From assembly GCA_037157565.1 (NCBI GenBank), contig JAZHRO010000003.1, positions 40,375,001 through 40,439,000 on the forward strand: a stretch of 64,000 nt of DNA. The letters run 5' to 3'. The notes under the pieces are model-generated. The model did not search any database and was not told the DNA's origin. It saw only the letters and a program-made list of their open reading frames with translations. Source of the DNA: Thalassia testudinum (Eukaryota; Streptophyta; Magnoliopsida; Alismatales; Hydrocharitaceae). A program made the translations under genes and the position numbers. Below, piece after piece: positions 44,909 to 55,753 of the stretch (position 1 is its first letter; every line of letters starts with the position of its first letter).

Positions 44909-46558
44909 TGTAAATCCCTATGGGAGGGGGTAAGATATGCGTGACGTATAAAATGCGAAATCAAAAGGATAACAATCTCACAAATGAGGCAATCATACAA
45001 AGCACAAGAAATTTTTGGTGGAAACCCAAACTGGGTGAAAACCACTACCTGACCCTCTCGAGTTAGGATTTCCCTAACGACAAAGTTGATCAATCCACTA
45101 ACGTAGTACTTTAACGAGGGTAGTACAACCTCAATTACAACCACACTATGAATACAAGGGTAACATTGCTCAACCCCTCCTTTTCAAAAGGAGGATTTTG
45201 TCTCACGAAGGAGACGGGAGTTCGCAATGCGAATATCCAACACAATTACAAATATAAATTACAAAACAACCTATAGAGCCAATAAAGATTAGACTAGCTA
45301 CTATAGGTAAAAATACTTCCCTTTGTTGGAACTGCATCGACGAAAGACACGGGTGCATGAACCATGCTTTGGCACAACTACGCTCTTGTGAACTACAGCG
45401 GGAGAGCGAGTGTGCAACTCAGATGAAGCTCTTTGGATGTAGAATTGGGTTAGAGAGCTAGAGCTTTCTTCTCAAGATCAAAAGACAAATTAATGTGGAA
45501 ATGATATTCAAGGTGTCTATTTGCAAGGCAAGGGTACTCCTCTATTTATAGAGGGCCTAGGAAGGCTTCCATAGCCATTGGGGTTGAACCCAAGGCAAAA
45601 CTGGCCATAGTTAGAATCAATTATGATTCTGATAGGGTCATCAGACATCTGTTCCAAGTATCAGACGTCTGGAAAACTGGATTAAGACATCTGGGAACTA
45701 AGTCAAACGTCTGATTCTTGGCGAGTTTCCTTCCTGTCTTAGTTCAGACCTAAATAGGGTTCTAGGTAAGGTCATCAGACGACATACAGGATGTTTAGCA
45801 CTTGGTCTGGATGTCTGGAAACCTACTGTACTTTGGGAATGGATTCCCAAGATAGGTTAATGGCTATAAAATCTCACAAAGGTAACTTTGGGTCAGTTGA
45901 GGTAGAACGGTCACATATCAGACATCTGGGGTCCTCTACGGACGTCTAATAGAAGCCTAATGGTAATATTCCTCAATGTTTACTTCATTGGCCAATGTCC
46001 CGCTAGTTGGACATCTGGCACAACCATCAGAGGTCTTATAAGACATCTGGTCTAAGGTCTGGATGTCAGATTTCAATAAATAGAACTAACTAAGTCCGGC
46101 CTAAGTTATTGGACATATGAGTCAACAGTCAGACATCTTAAAAGTCACTATCAGACGTCTGATTTCCAGATTAGATGTTTGATTAGGCTGACAGAACCCT
46201 ACTTTGGTTTTCTAAGTTCTTTACAGAAAACCTAAGTGTCCTAGGGTTGTGCAGGTGTTCCTAGGACTACCTTAAGGGTTCTTTGAGGCTCTTTAACAAA
46301 AGAATAAAGAGCAAAAGAATTACAAAAGAATACATGAAAAGAGAATCTATCCTATTCTTCACTTTATGCTTTCGCTCCTCGCGAAGCTTCTTCTTCTCCA
46401 TCAAGCTCATCCAATCTGCCATGGATGCAAGCTCAAACTCCATCGAAACACGTTTCCATTTGCAATTTGACCTAAAAACTAAGACTCAAAAGCAAATGTT
46501 AAATGACACGTGTTTTGTTATCATCAAAATAAATGATCGTGGTGCTCTAGCACCAATA
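44909..46558 (-). repeat. Right (5') LTR of E, complete
   Basis: TGTAAATCCC.. to ..CACCAATA (CA mutated to TA), 1650 bases. TATAAATAG (minus) at 45542-45550. Same CAGACGTCTG-type array at 45640-46165, with several sites differing from the left LTR only by C/T or G/A. Confidence 0.88.
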
Positions 46559-48066
46559 AGAATTTTATTCGCTTGGCTAAAAATAAGTAAACTCCTAAAA
46601 TTAGAACTCAAATTTTAAAGTCTATTAATTTGACTTAAAAGGACCATAATTTCTCCAAGGCCTTTGCCTTATTTTGTTTACCAGCCCATGTAGCTAGTAA
46701 GAGGTTCTTAAGACCTCTCTTGTGTCTTCCTTAGGAATACCTTCTATGTTTTCCTCTCCCCCTTCTATCCTTTCTCATTCTTCTACTCCTTTCTTTTGTC
46801 TCCTCTGTAATGACCATGAACCAATATGCTCATCCATCTTACTTTCAGGGTTCTCATTCTCCCAACCCAACCATGACTCTAACTTCTCTTGGTTAGGAGA
46901 CTCATCCTCAATAACCAAGATATGATTATTCTCCTTACACCCATTACCCCCTGGTTTATTCAAAACCCAAATGTATCAGGACCATGACTGAAGTAGATGC
47001 CTTGGAAGAAATATGGAAGCAAGTTAAGAAAATTTAGAGGGAATAAAGTTGGCTACAATTACAATTGCAACAATAAGATCTACTTGCTTTGGTCAAGGCA
47101 CAACAAACTTGGAACCCCCAAGCTAGTGGATCCAGTGACCACTTGGGACCCACTAGCTACTCCCCAGAATCTTGCTACCTTGGGGAGGCATCTTAGACTC
47201 ACCCCCCAGTAGGCATCACTGGACCTACATTCTGATTAGGACAAATCATATGGAGAAGTCACCACTTCTAATAATCATGCACTTGATGAGATTTCACTTC
47301 AAGACTAAACCAATGGATCACAAGTACAGGACTAAACAACGAGTTCTCAATCAGCTTCCTACATAGTCAACCCTACTCAAAGCAGTGCACACTTTGATTT
47401 ATATCCATACTCATACAACCTTGAATGGAGAAACCATTCTCATCATTAATTCCCACCCCAAAATCAAAATCAAACCCAAGATCAATCTAGGCCTACTCGG
47501 TACTCCACTCAATCTACTTTAGGGCAACCTTCTAGTTCCACCCAAACCACTAATACATTGGGAACTATCATGAACCTACTGTTGGATTGGGACAAGAAAA
47601 ATGAAGAAAGGATGATGCATTTGACAAAAGGAATACAATCTCAAGGGGATCAAATTAAAAAGACTCAAGGAAATCACTATTCTCAGCTAATCTCGCATGT
47701 CTTATGGTTTCATGCAATTCTCGGGACAAGTGCCCATGATATCTTAACCCCTTCTTCCCACTCCTTATCCTTATCAACCACGACTTCTTCCTACTCCTCC
47801 TTTGAACTACCATGTCTGTAATTATTTGATGGTAAATTCCATGACTACAAGAACCAAAAGAAAAACAAGAAGCCCAACCAAACGATCTGATTTGGGCTCA
47901 TCTAAAGATTCTAAGGTAAAACCTAACTATGATTGTAATTCTGACTCTCAAATCAAAAAGAAAAAGAAGGTCCCTAAATCTAGTTGTATTGCCTATTCCT
48001 TTCCCTGAAGCCTTAAAAGGAGAATTATAGGAAAAGGCCTAAGCATCAAATCTAGATTTAAAGGAT
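46559..48066 (+). pseudogene. gag: Decayed gag region of element D
   Basis: Only short open pieces remain (46722-46925, 46997-47212, 47558-47821, 47802-48008). The third coding frame before the protease contains IPFPEALK near 48000, matching FPEALTKG in A gag just upstream of protease. Amino acid use (Asn, Gln, Ser, Pro) fits a gag C-terminus. The identification rests on position and that short match. Confidence 0.55.
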
Positions 48067-48440
48067 TTGCCCAAGGAGGGATACCTTAAGATTCCTCTCC
48101 TTGACATTCTTCAACATAATCCAACCTATGCCAAGATTCAGCAAAATTCCCACTTTGAGCGTAAGTTGGAAGAAAAACCAAAAGAGGTAGTGTTGTCTTT
48201 TCATATGAGTGCACTTGTTTCGGGCACTCTACCTCCTAAAAGGAATGACCCTGGAAAACCTCTCATATCTTTCACCATCAAGGGATTCACATTCCATAGA
48301 GCCTTGGTGAACTTGGGGTCAGCCATTAGTTTGATTCCTACCATGCTTTTTGAGCATGTTAAGCTTGGAGAACTGCACCATACACCGGTGACCATTAAAT
48401 TGGCTGATGGCTCCACCAACATACTCAAGGGGTAGTGCAT
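48067..48440 (+). pseudogene. Athila-type aspartic protease of element D
   Basis: DPGKPLISFTI, then ALVNLGSAISLIP where A has LLDLGASINLIP, then VTIKLADGSTNILKG. The catalytic Asp is replaced by Asn (V-N-L-G), so the protease would be inactive even without the frame break near 48436. The lead-in ILQHNPTYAKIQQ corresponds to the usual '..MPSYAKFLK..' segment before Athila proteases. Confidence 0.82.
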
Positions 48441-48464
48441 GATGTGATCATTAGAGTGTAGGAT

Positions 48465-49196
48465 TTGAGCTTCGCAGTTGATTTTATTACTTTGGAAATG
48501 AAAATACCAAAGAAGTTAAGTGCTTCGCCCATTATTCTAGATCACCTTATCTTGACTACAACCAATGCATGGGTTGATTGCTTCTCAAGATACATGGAAA
48601 TGGATAGTAGCAAGGAGAAAATTCACATAGATATTTTTGTAGCCACTAAAAAATCAAAGTCAGGGTATTCAACGGATGATTTGAAAGAAAGCATGGCAAT
48701 TGATACATGGATAGGACCTTCGGAATGCGATCATACTAAGAAAACCTATCAAGATGAACATCAAGAACATAGTATCATCATGGGTCTAAACATTGATGAG
48801 CTTGTAATCACTAAATCTAAGGAAGATATGAAAGAATTGGAAGCTTTACATGATTTGCATCTTGAGGAACATCCATTATCAATCTTCTCTGACCCTAACT
48901 TCTTTGTTGATGAATTCAAAACCTCTGAAGAAGAAAGCAAGGAGCTTGAAGGCATATTGGAAGACACCCTGGTACACTTATACCTTGGGAAAATTATTTT
49001 TGAGGATATTGATCTTATTCCTAATTGTTTTAAGGACTTACATCATGGCTTTAGAGGTAAATTGGGAAATTCTTGTGAGTTTCTCAATCATCCCAGGGGT
49101 GTACTTGATGATTCTGAGCTAGGCATCCAAAAATTGGGAGAATCAGAACAATTTGAGGTTGAAGAAAAGAGTGAGACTCAAGAAGAACATCTATAG
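48465..49196 (+). pseudogene. Protease C-terminus and long acidic extension of element D
   Basis: 243 codons open. The first ~35 (AVDFITLEMKIPKKLSASPIIL) complete the retropepsin fold. The rest is a Glu/Asp/Leu-rich tail (DIFVATKKSKSG, HDLHLEEHPLSIF, LEGILEDTLVHLYLGKIIFE) ending ..EEKSETQEEHL and a stop. In A, RT starts here. The tail resembles no RT and has no recognised domain. The acidic nature recalls the ORFs of C and F, though I could not align them. Confidence 0.7.
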
Positions 49197-51154
49197 GAGA
49201 GACCGAGATTGATCACTGGACCTAGACTTCTAGATTTGACCAAACCACTTGGGTTACGTCAGTCATTCATCATCATTATTAGGACCCATGTGATTTTCCC
49301 CCACACATCACTCCACTCATACCCCAACCACCCACACTCTTCACCTTTTTGGGATGCCTTCATCTTCCTTTCTTCCAAGCACTCGCATTTCTCTCTTTTC
49401 CGTTTGTAGCATCTGGCTACAAATAATTCTAAGCCCCATTTTAGTATTTTTCTAACCTTTTGGGCATGGTATTCATGAACAATTGGTCTGCATTTGTGGC
49501 CCACTATTGGCAAAATGAAATAAAACTTCTTATTATTTTAATCGTCATTCTCAATACCATATTGACATATCCTTTTTGAGTTTATGCCTAGCTGGAGGCA
49601 TTAAACTCAGCACTTATACATAGCATACTTTATTTAGCATATTTCATACATATTATAGGTGTTGGAATATGCTGATTGCCAAAAATTCATATACTATTTT
49701 AGGTGAAGACTATCCTTTTTCCTTTTGTACTTCATAAAATTATATTCTCTTCCTTTCTTCTATGTTTATATTCATGCATGAGGACATGAAAGAATTAAGG
49801 CATGGGGGGCTTTGCATACATGTTGAATATTTTCAACCAACACCTTGGATTTTAGCATGATTTTCTTTTTCTCGTATCTACATTTGCATGTGTATTATGA
49901 CGAGTTTTCAAATAAATGTTTTTTGAAAAAATAATTCTTTACTTTTTAAACAAAGTATAAAAAATTTTTTAAAAAAAAGTGTTTTTGGAGTTTTTAAAAT
50001 AGTTAAGAATTCTTGATTTTGAGGATTTACTAACCTTAGGAAATGTATAACAAAGTCTTTCCGCCTAAACTTTTCAGGTCTATGCAGGCTTAATTTCTCA
50101 AGTATTTACCTAAATCTATAATTATTTTTCCTATGTCTTTGAAGGAGTTTGGAAAAGCTTAAAGTGTTAAGTCTAAAAGGGTGATAAGTGTATGACTTAT
50201 CTTCCCACCAATTTGTTTGGAAAGTTTCAGAGTCCTAATCATCTTCACTTGCACTATTGCATTGACTCATACTTTGGGCAACTTTATTGAATCCTTAGTG
50301 GACAATAAGGTTTAGTCTTCAGGCTAGAGATCCTTATGCATCTAGGCATGTTTTAGCTTTCAGACTTTTGATTTGTAGGGAAAGAATTATGGATGGAGAG
50401 CCACTCACCTAGAAATAAGATTTAGAGAAAAAAAAGAGAAAAAAGGTGGAAAAAAAAAGAAAAGAAGCACCTTGTTACAAATGGGTGCAATTCCACCAAG
50501 TAAAGCATTTCATTAAAAATGGATGCTACCTTTCTACCAAATAAGGAAAAAAAATACCACGCTACATGTGGGTGTTTATCCTATAGAAAATTAAAAAAAT
50601 ATATGGAGAAAAAAATTAGGAAAAGAGACCTAAGGTCCAGCTTGGGAGATATACGCCTAGAGTGTTGACCTCGGGATAGAAAAGTTGTTAGGAGAAAGTT
50701 GCCAAATCCTATTATAGTGGAACCCAAGACAAGGGGTACAATGAGAGTGAAGAAATATTCTAAATTTTATTGAATACTAGGAGTTAATTTAGTTGTCCTT
50801 TTGATTAGTCACCTTAATTTCACACACAAGATGTTGTTTCTCACATTCAATTCAAACCTCGAGTAGGCTGACCAAGCCATAGAAAGTTGTTCTTGTGACC
50901 CAAGTCTAATGGCTAATAGGACTTCTGATTTGATTTAGGCAATCTAGATTTGAGTCAGTACTTTAAAACTGTTGAGTCTTTATTGTTAAGGATTTGTAAA
51001 CAATTTCCTTTCGTGGGTGAAAACTCTTATTGAGATTTTCGATTAGACTTAGCTTGAATTTACTATTGATTTTGCATTTTGAATAAATTGATTTATATAC
51101 AAAAAAATCACTTTCTAATTTTTTTGCATTTTTTGTTTGCTTTTCGCATATAAG
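49197..51154 (+). other. 3' region of D with conserved signals; no gene
   Basis: At 49583-49618: ATGCC/GGCAT stem followed by TTAAACTCAGCACTTATAC. At 49777-49788: hairpin CATG-AGGA-CATG. At 49795-49809: TTAAGGCATGGGGGG. The remainder is A/T-rich with long poly-A runs (49970-49980, 50430-50465) and no coding sequence. Confidence 0.7.
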
Positions 51155-51190
51155 TTTTGCTAAGGACTAGGAAAGTTTAGGCAAGGGGTA
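51155..51190 (+). other. Degraded hairpin and polypurine tract of D
   Basis: TTTTGCTAA-GGA-CTAGGAAAG followed by TTTAGGCAAGGGGTA, directly before the LTR TG at 51191. This is the mutated equivalent of the J/C hairpin. Confidence 0.7.
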
Positions 51191-52544
51191 TGACTCCACA
51201 ATAATCATAGGTCTTAATTAACATAAATAATGTTAGAAATCTAGCTATCCTATAAATATTACATTCAAAAGCATCATAACATGCATTGTATCATTTTATA
51301 TTGTCATAGATAGAATAATACAATATTATCTTGCTATTTAATGCTTTTATTATCATTTAAAGGTAATAAGGTCATCCAGCTAGAGTCAGAATGCAAATAA
51401 AGCAAAATAAGGTAGAATATAGTGAAAAAAGGAAGAAGAACAAGAAACAGAAGCATGATCCGGGTAAGAGTGAGTAGGATAGCCTTATCCCTACCCTTAA
51501 AAACCCTAGGAGAGTCTTCCCAAGCCTAAAGCAACTTCCATTAGGACATCTTAGCCTTAAAACCTAAAACATGGATAGCACAATCCATGTTCCAATCCAC
51601 ATTATCCCTCCTTAACCTCCACTTAAGATAACCTAAACATAATACCCAAAACCTGGATAGCACTATTCATAGTGTTATCCTACTGTCCGCAGAACCCATC
51701 ACACTATCCATACTCTTAGTTATCTTGACCCCAACCCAATCCACACTCTAGGATCCCATCTAGGTCCATAACATCATCAATTGAGTCGATTGGGTCAACT
51801 ACACCTCAATTGGGTCCATATGAACTTGATTGGGATAACCTATGTTTGATTAGGCTCACTTTACTCTAATTGGACCTGACCTAGATCCAATTCTATCCAC
51901 CTAGACCTAAGCTACATCTGATTAGGTTTACCTAACTATAATTAGATTTGACCCTACCTTAATTAGGTTCACCCACACGTCTATTGAATTAACCCACACC
52001 CAATTGGACCCACACACACTTAATTGGACTCACATCTATTATTTAAACTGGAACCTAAATCAACCTAGGTTTACCCAACTTATTTAGCTCCTAATCCAAT
52101 ACAAGTTATTCTACAAAATTTAAACCAAGATACGCCAACACCCTTCCTAATCTAGCTCCCACTATTATGGGCAACAAACGAAGTGCCACCAAAAGTGGCG
52201 ATTGTATTTTTACTTCTATGGGGATTGGATTGGCTTCCAAAATTGGTGATTCTATTTTTAGCCACCAATTTTGGAAGCCAATCCAATCCCCATAGAAGTG
52301 GCACCTTCCTTCTTTGCTAAAGAAAAAACCAACACACACTTAATCCCTAAAATCCTTTTGACAACAACCCATAACAAAACAAACACCTCCCATATAAACC
52401 CAAATTAAATGGTTGTGCATCATTCATTCATCCCCTTCCTCAACTTGCGACCACCATCCCCTCCCTCCTTCTCCAAGAGTCGTCCCCTCCTCCTCCATGG
52501 ACCATCATATGCGGCTAGAAGAGAAAGGGCTCACCACCCTCTTC
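51191..52544 (+). repeat. Right (3') LTR of D, interrupted by G
   Basis: Starts TGACTCCACAATAATC. Its later part matches 39034-40130. It stops at ..CCCTCTTC, where the LTR of G begins; the left LTR continues ..CTCTTCATC.. at the same point. TCTTC (52540-52544) would be one TSD copy for G. The 52106-52339 ORF is not a gene. Confidence 0.85.
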
Positions 52545-53561
52545 TGTAAGCACCTCCATTTTGATACACCAAAATTATGTTTATTGCTACACTAACATTT
52601 CAGGACTATCACAGATTAAAGCATCAGTGCATCTTTCAAGTCAAGTGAAGAGAGTTGTTGATGTGTCTTTCTATCTTTATTTGAGTCTAGGATATTATTG
52701 TAAGAAACCTCAAATAAAACTCAAAAATGGATTTTTTGCGTATCTTTTCAAAACCAAGCTTTTAGGGTTATTGATCGACCAAACTAGCTAATTAATTGAC
52801 CAAATCACCTTGATCGACCAACCAACATCATTAACCGATCAAATCAGCCCATTTTAAGAAGTTGATAAAAATCCTTTTAATCGACCAACCAAGTTAATTG
52901 ACCGACCAATCAGTCATCCACCAACTATCTTAATTGATTGACCAAATTGCCTTTCGATCAACCAATTAATCTTAATTGATCGACCAATTTAATTTTCTAT
53001 TTAGGCAAAACTTTTAGTATAAATAGAGGTCGTACGCAGCCCATTCTTACATAAGTTTCAAATAGAAATACCATTACAAAATAGAGCTTCTCATGCTTAC
53101 ACCAAAGGATTTCGTGCCTCATTCTTCACATTCTTCAAAGCACGACGCCTCGAACCTCTGCGAAAAATCAATTTGATCCTTTATTGAGGTTCCATAGAAG
53201 TTATTCTTATTATTCTATTTTGTTGTTTTGATTTACGGATCCCAAGTTTGTTTGGTAGATCCGTGGTTGTCATTTTTCCTTCTCTTCAGGATAAAAAGGG
53301 AAGTGGTTGTAAGGGGTTGTGCCACCCTCGTTCAAGTGGTATGTCTAGTGGTTGACTAGCTTGGACTAGTCGGAAAAATCCTATGCCAAGACACTTAGGT
53401 AGCGGTTTTCACCTGGATTGGGATTCCACTATAAATCAAGTGTACTCTGTGCTTGAATCTTTGGTGCTTTATTTTTTTATCTGAGCATATATTTTAAAGC
53501 AGTACTATTCACCCCTCCCCTTTAGTAATTAGTTGCGATCCACAAGATATTCTCCTACTCA
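52545..53561 (+). repeat. 5' LTR of G
   Basis: TGTAAGCACC.. to ..CCTACTCA. TATAAATAG at 53018-53026. An array of TTGATCGACCAA-like imperfect palindromes occupies 52760-52990, as in H. Confidence 0.88.
53018..53026 (+). promoter_or_regulatory. TATA box of the G LTR
   Basis: TATAAATAG followed by AGGTCGTACGCAGCC, which is also found in H (33745-33765) after a mutated TATA. Transcript start would be about 53050. Confidence 0.65.
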
Positions 53562-53565
53562 CACT

Positions 53566-53578
53566 TGGTATCATAGCC
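53566..53578 (+). other. Primer-binding site of G
   Basis: TGGTATCATAGCC, one base from the initiator-Met type TGGTATCAGAGCC, just after the LTR. Confidence 0.85.
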
Positions 53579-53592
53579 TAGTTGTGCAGAAG

Positions 53593-54540
53593 ATGTCAAA
53601 GTCATCTGTCGACACATACGTTGAGGGGCAATTTGTTGTTTGTCCTCCTCTCTTTCATGGGACAAACTATAGATACTGGAAGACTAGGATGCAGATCTTC
53701 CTAGAATCCATGGACTTCGAGGTATGGGATGTCATCGCATCCAAGTACACTAGTCCTGAAATTAAGGAAGGAGTGGCGATGACACCAGATCAAAAAAAGA
53801 TGGCAACCCACAATGCCAAAGCTATGAATGCAATCTTCTACAGGCTTTTGAGGGCAGAATTCAACTGTGTCTCTAGTTGCAAGATAGCCTACGAGATCTG
53901 GAGCATCCTCGATGTCACACATGAGGGGACAACTACGGTAAAAGAAACTCGAGTAAGTTTACTAACGCAGAATTACAAGCTTTTAATGATGAAGAAAGGT
54001 GAGTAAATCAAGGAGATGTTCATGATGTTTATGGACATCATAAACTCTCTAAGAAACCTAGATCAAGAGATAAAAAATGAAGCCTTAGTAAGAAAGATAC
54101 TTCAATCACTCACTTGTGATTGGGAGACCAAGACAACAGCCATACAAGAGTTGAAAGATCTGTCTACTCTAAAACTAGACGATCTTATCAGAAGCCTTAT
54201 GGCCTACGAAGTTCAACTTCAACACATGAAGGAACATGAAGATGAAGGAATGAAGAAGAAACCTATATCCCTTGAAGCCATTCAAGAATCTGAAGAAACT
54301 TCAAGTGGAGGAGACGAGGAAGATATAGCACTCCTCTCTAGAAAATTCAGGAAGTTCCTCAAGGATATGAAGAATTGGTAGAAGAAGAAAGAAGAAACCA
54401 AGAATGATGTAGTCATCTATTACAACTGCAAGAGAAAGGGACACATCAAGAAGGATTGCCTGCTTCTCAGGAAGGAATCTGATAAGAAGAAGTATTTCAG
54501 AAAAGACGGAAAGAAGAAAGCTTTTACTACAACTTAGGAT
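53593..54540 (+). pseudogene. gag: gag of copia element G
   Basis: Starts at ATG 53593 (MSKSSVDTY), 15 bases after the PBS. FHGTNYRYWKTRMQIFLES marks the UBN2-type gag; the core continues to TTAIQELKDLSTLKLDDLI (about 54130-54190). The zinc knuckle at 54418-54460 has Tyr for its first Cys (YYNCKRKGHIKKDC), so it is damaged. In-frame stops at 54004 (TAA), 54379 (TAG) and 54535 (TAG, W in the family). Confidence 0.9.
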
Positions 54541-55753
54541 GAGTCAGACTCAAGTTCAGAGAAAGAAAAACCTCAGGAGATGAAGCTCTTCTCTATCTTA
54601 TGGCACTAGAAGATAAGGTAACCTCCTTTACGTAAGATTAATTATTAGAAGCATTCTTTGAGATGCATGATATAGCAAAATCATTAAATTTAGAAAACAA
54701 AAACCTAGTAAAAGCATTAGGTAGATAAAAAGTAGAAAAAGTAGTTGAAAATCAAAACAAAGAGTTATCTGTTGAGATCATTACATTAATATCACAGATA
54801 AACAACTTAAAAGTTGATAATAGGCAAACTAAAAGAAACTCTGCTACTCTATTAAATAACCTAGCTAAATTCACAAATGGAAGTAGAAACTTGAATAAAT
54901 TGTTAGGAACACAAACCCAAAGCACCACAAAATTTACGTTAGGCTATATACCAAAAAATAACCATGAAGCATCTAGTTCTAGCCAGAATAAAGGGAAAGG
55001 TAGCATGCCAAAGCAGGCAACATAAATTAACCATGTGGACCCAAACAAAATTGGGCACCAAAATGTATTTTGCGATTTTGCTTTGTAAGTCCTATAGATT
55101 ATAAGAAGTGGACTTTTCAATAAATCAATGGAACACTGAAGCCACTCTATCAAACAAAACCTCACAATCACATACCAATGAGAGGAACGACAAGAAAGGT
55201 GGATAATGGACAGTGGCTATTCCAAGCACATGACCAATGAGGAAGACCTTTTCCTGTAGCTCAACCATTAGGAAGGTGTTACCATCACATTTGGGAACAC
55301 CCACATCGGTCATATTATTGGTACAGACCAAATTGGTAACTCTTCTACCTCATTTGATAACGTGTATTTAGTTAAAGGTTTAAAACATAATCTGTTAAGT
55401 GTAAGCCAAATATGTGATAAAGGGAATAAAATTACATTCAGTTCAAATGGTTTTAAAATTCGTAATAAAAAAACAAAACAAATTATTCATAAAGGAAATA
55501 GACATAAAGACATTTACACTATAAACTTTGACAAATACGATAATCTTGAATGCCCAGCCATATCTGACGAAGAAGCAACACTTTTCATAAACGACTAGGT
55601 CATGTTCACATGGGCAACATTAGTAAACTTATGAAACATGCACTTGTCAAGGGTCTACAAAAGATCAACTTCAAGAAAAGTAAAGTTTGCGATTCTTGTC
55701 AAGTTGGTAAGCAAACTAAAAATCCTTTTAAACCAAAAAGGATGGTTAGCACT
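54541..55753 (+). pseudogene. pol: Protease and integrase N-terminus of copia element G, cut by F
   Basis: A lysine/asparagine-rich spacer with many stops (54541-55190) is followed by the copia protease active site MDSGYSKHMT (near 55205-55235). Then comes YLVKGLKHNLLSVSQICDKG in the open piece 55362-55598, and the pre-integrase zinc-binding segment (KRLGHVHMGN and CDSCQVGKQ, about 55590-55715). It ends at KPKRMVST, where element F starts. RT and RNase H are not in the window. Confidence 0.85.

Larger units (their letters stand above)
41325..46558 (-). mobile_element. Element E: gag-only Ty1/copia derivative
   Basis: Right LTR 44909-46558 is complete; left LTR 41325-42786 lacks the 224 bases equal to 44909-45132. 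PBS and PPT are both copia-type. The 2.1 kb interior codes only for a copia gag; protease, integrase, RT and RNase H are absent. It lies in the leader/gag region of D, antisense to it. Confidence 0.88.
39034..52544 (+). mobile_element. Element D: gag-protease-only retrotransposon with nested E
   Basis: Left LTR 39034-40858 (first ~255 bases missing), PBS 40861-40878, interior, PPT 51173-51190, right LTR 51191-52544 (interrupted by G). With E (41325-46558) removed the interior is about 5 kb. It codes for gag remains and an Athila-like protease with a long acidic tail, but no RT, RNase H or integrase. The shared 3' signals tie it to A, C and F. Confidence 0.82.
52545..55753 (+). mobile_element. 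Element G: 5' part of a Ty1/copia retrotransposon
   Basis: 5' LTR, PBS, gag, protease and the start of integrase on the plus strand, cut at 55753 by element F in the codons ..KPKRMVST. The LTR matches that of H, so it is the same family. The rest of G would lie beyond F, outside the window. Confidence 0.9.

Noticed and set aside
50380..50620. Poly-A/GAA-rich stretch as a gene or LINE tail
   Set aside because: Lies in the middle of the D 3' region with no ORF or TSD beside it; simple A-rich sequence.
24196..55753. H and G as two halves of one copia element
   Set aside because: G has a 5' LTR and 5' coding part, H a 3' part and 3' LTR, but H lies upstream of G on the same strand, so they cannot be joined without rearrangement; they are two copies of one family.
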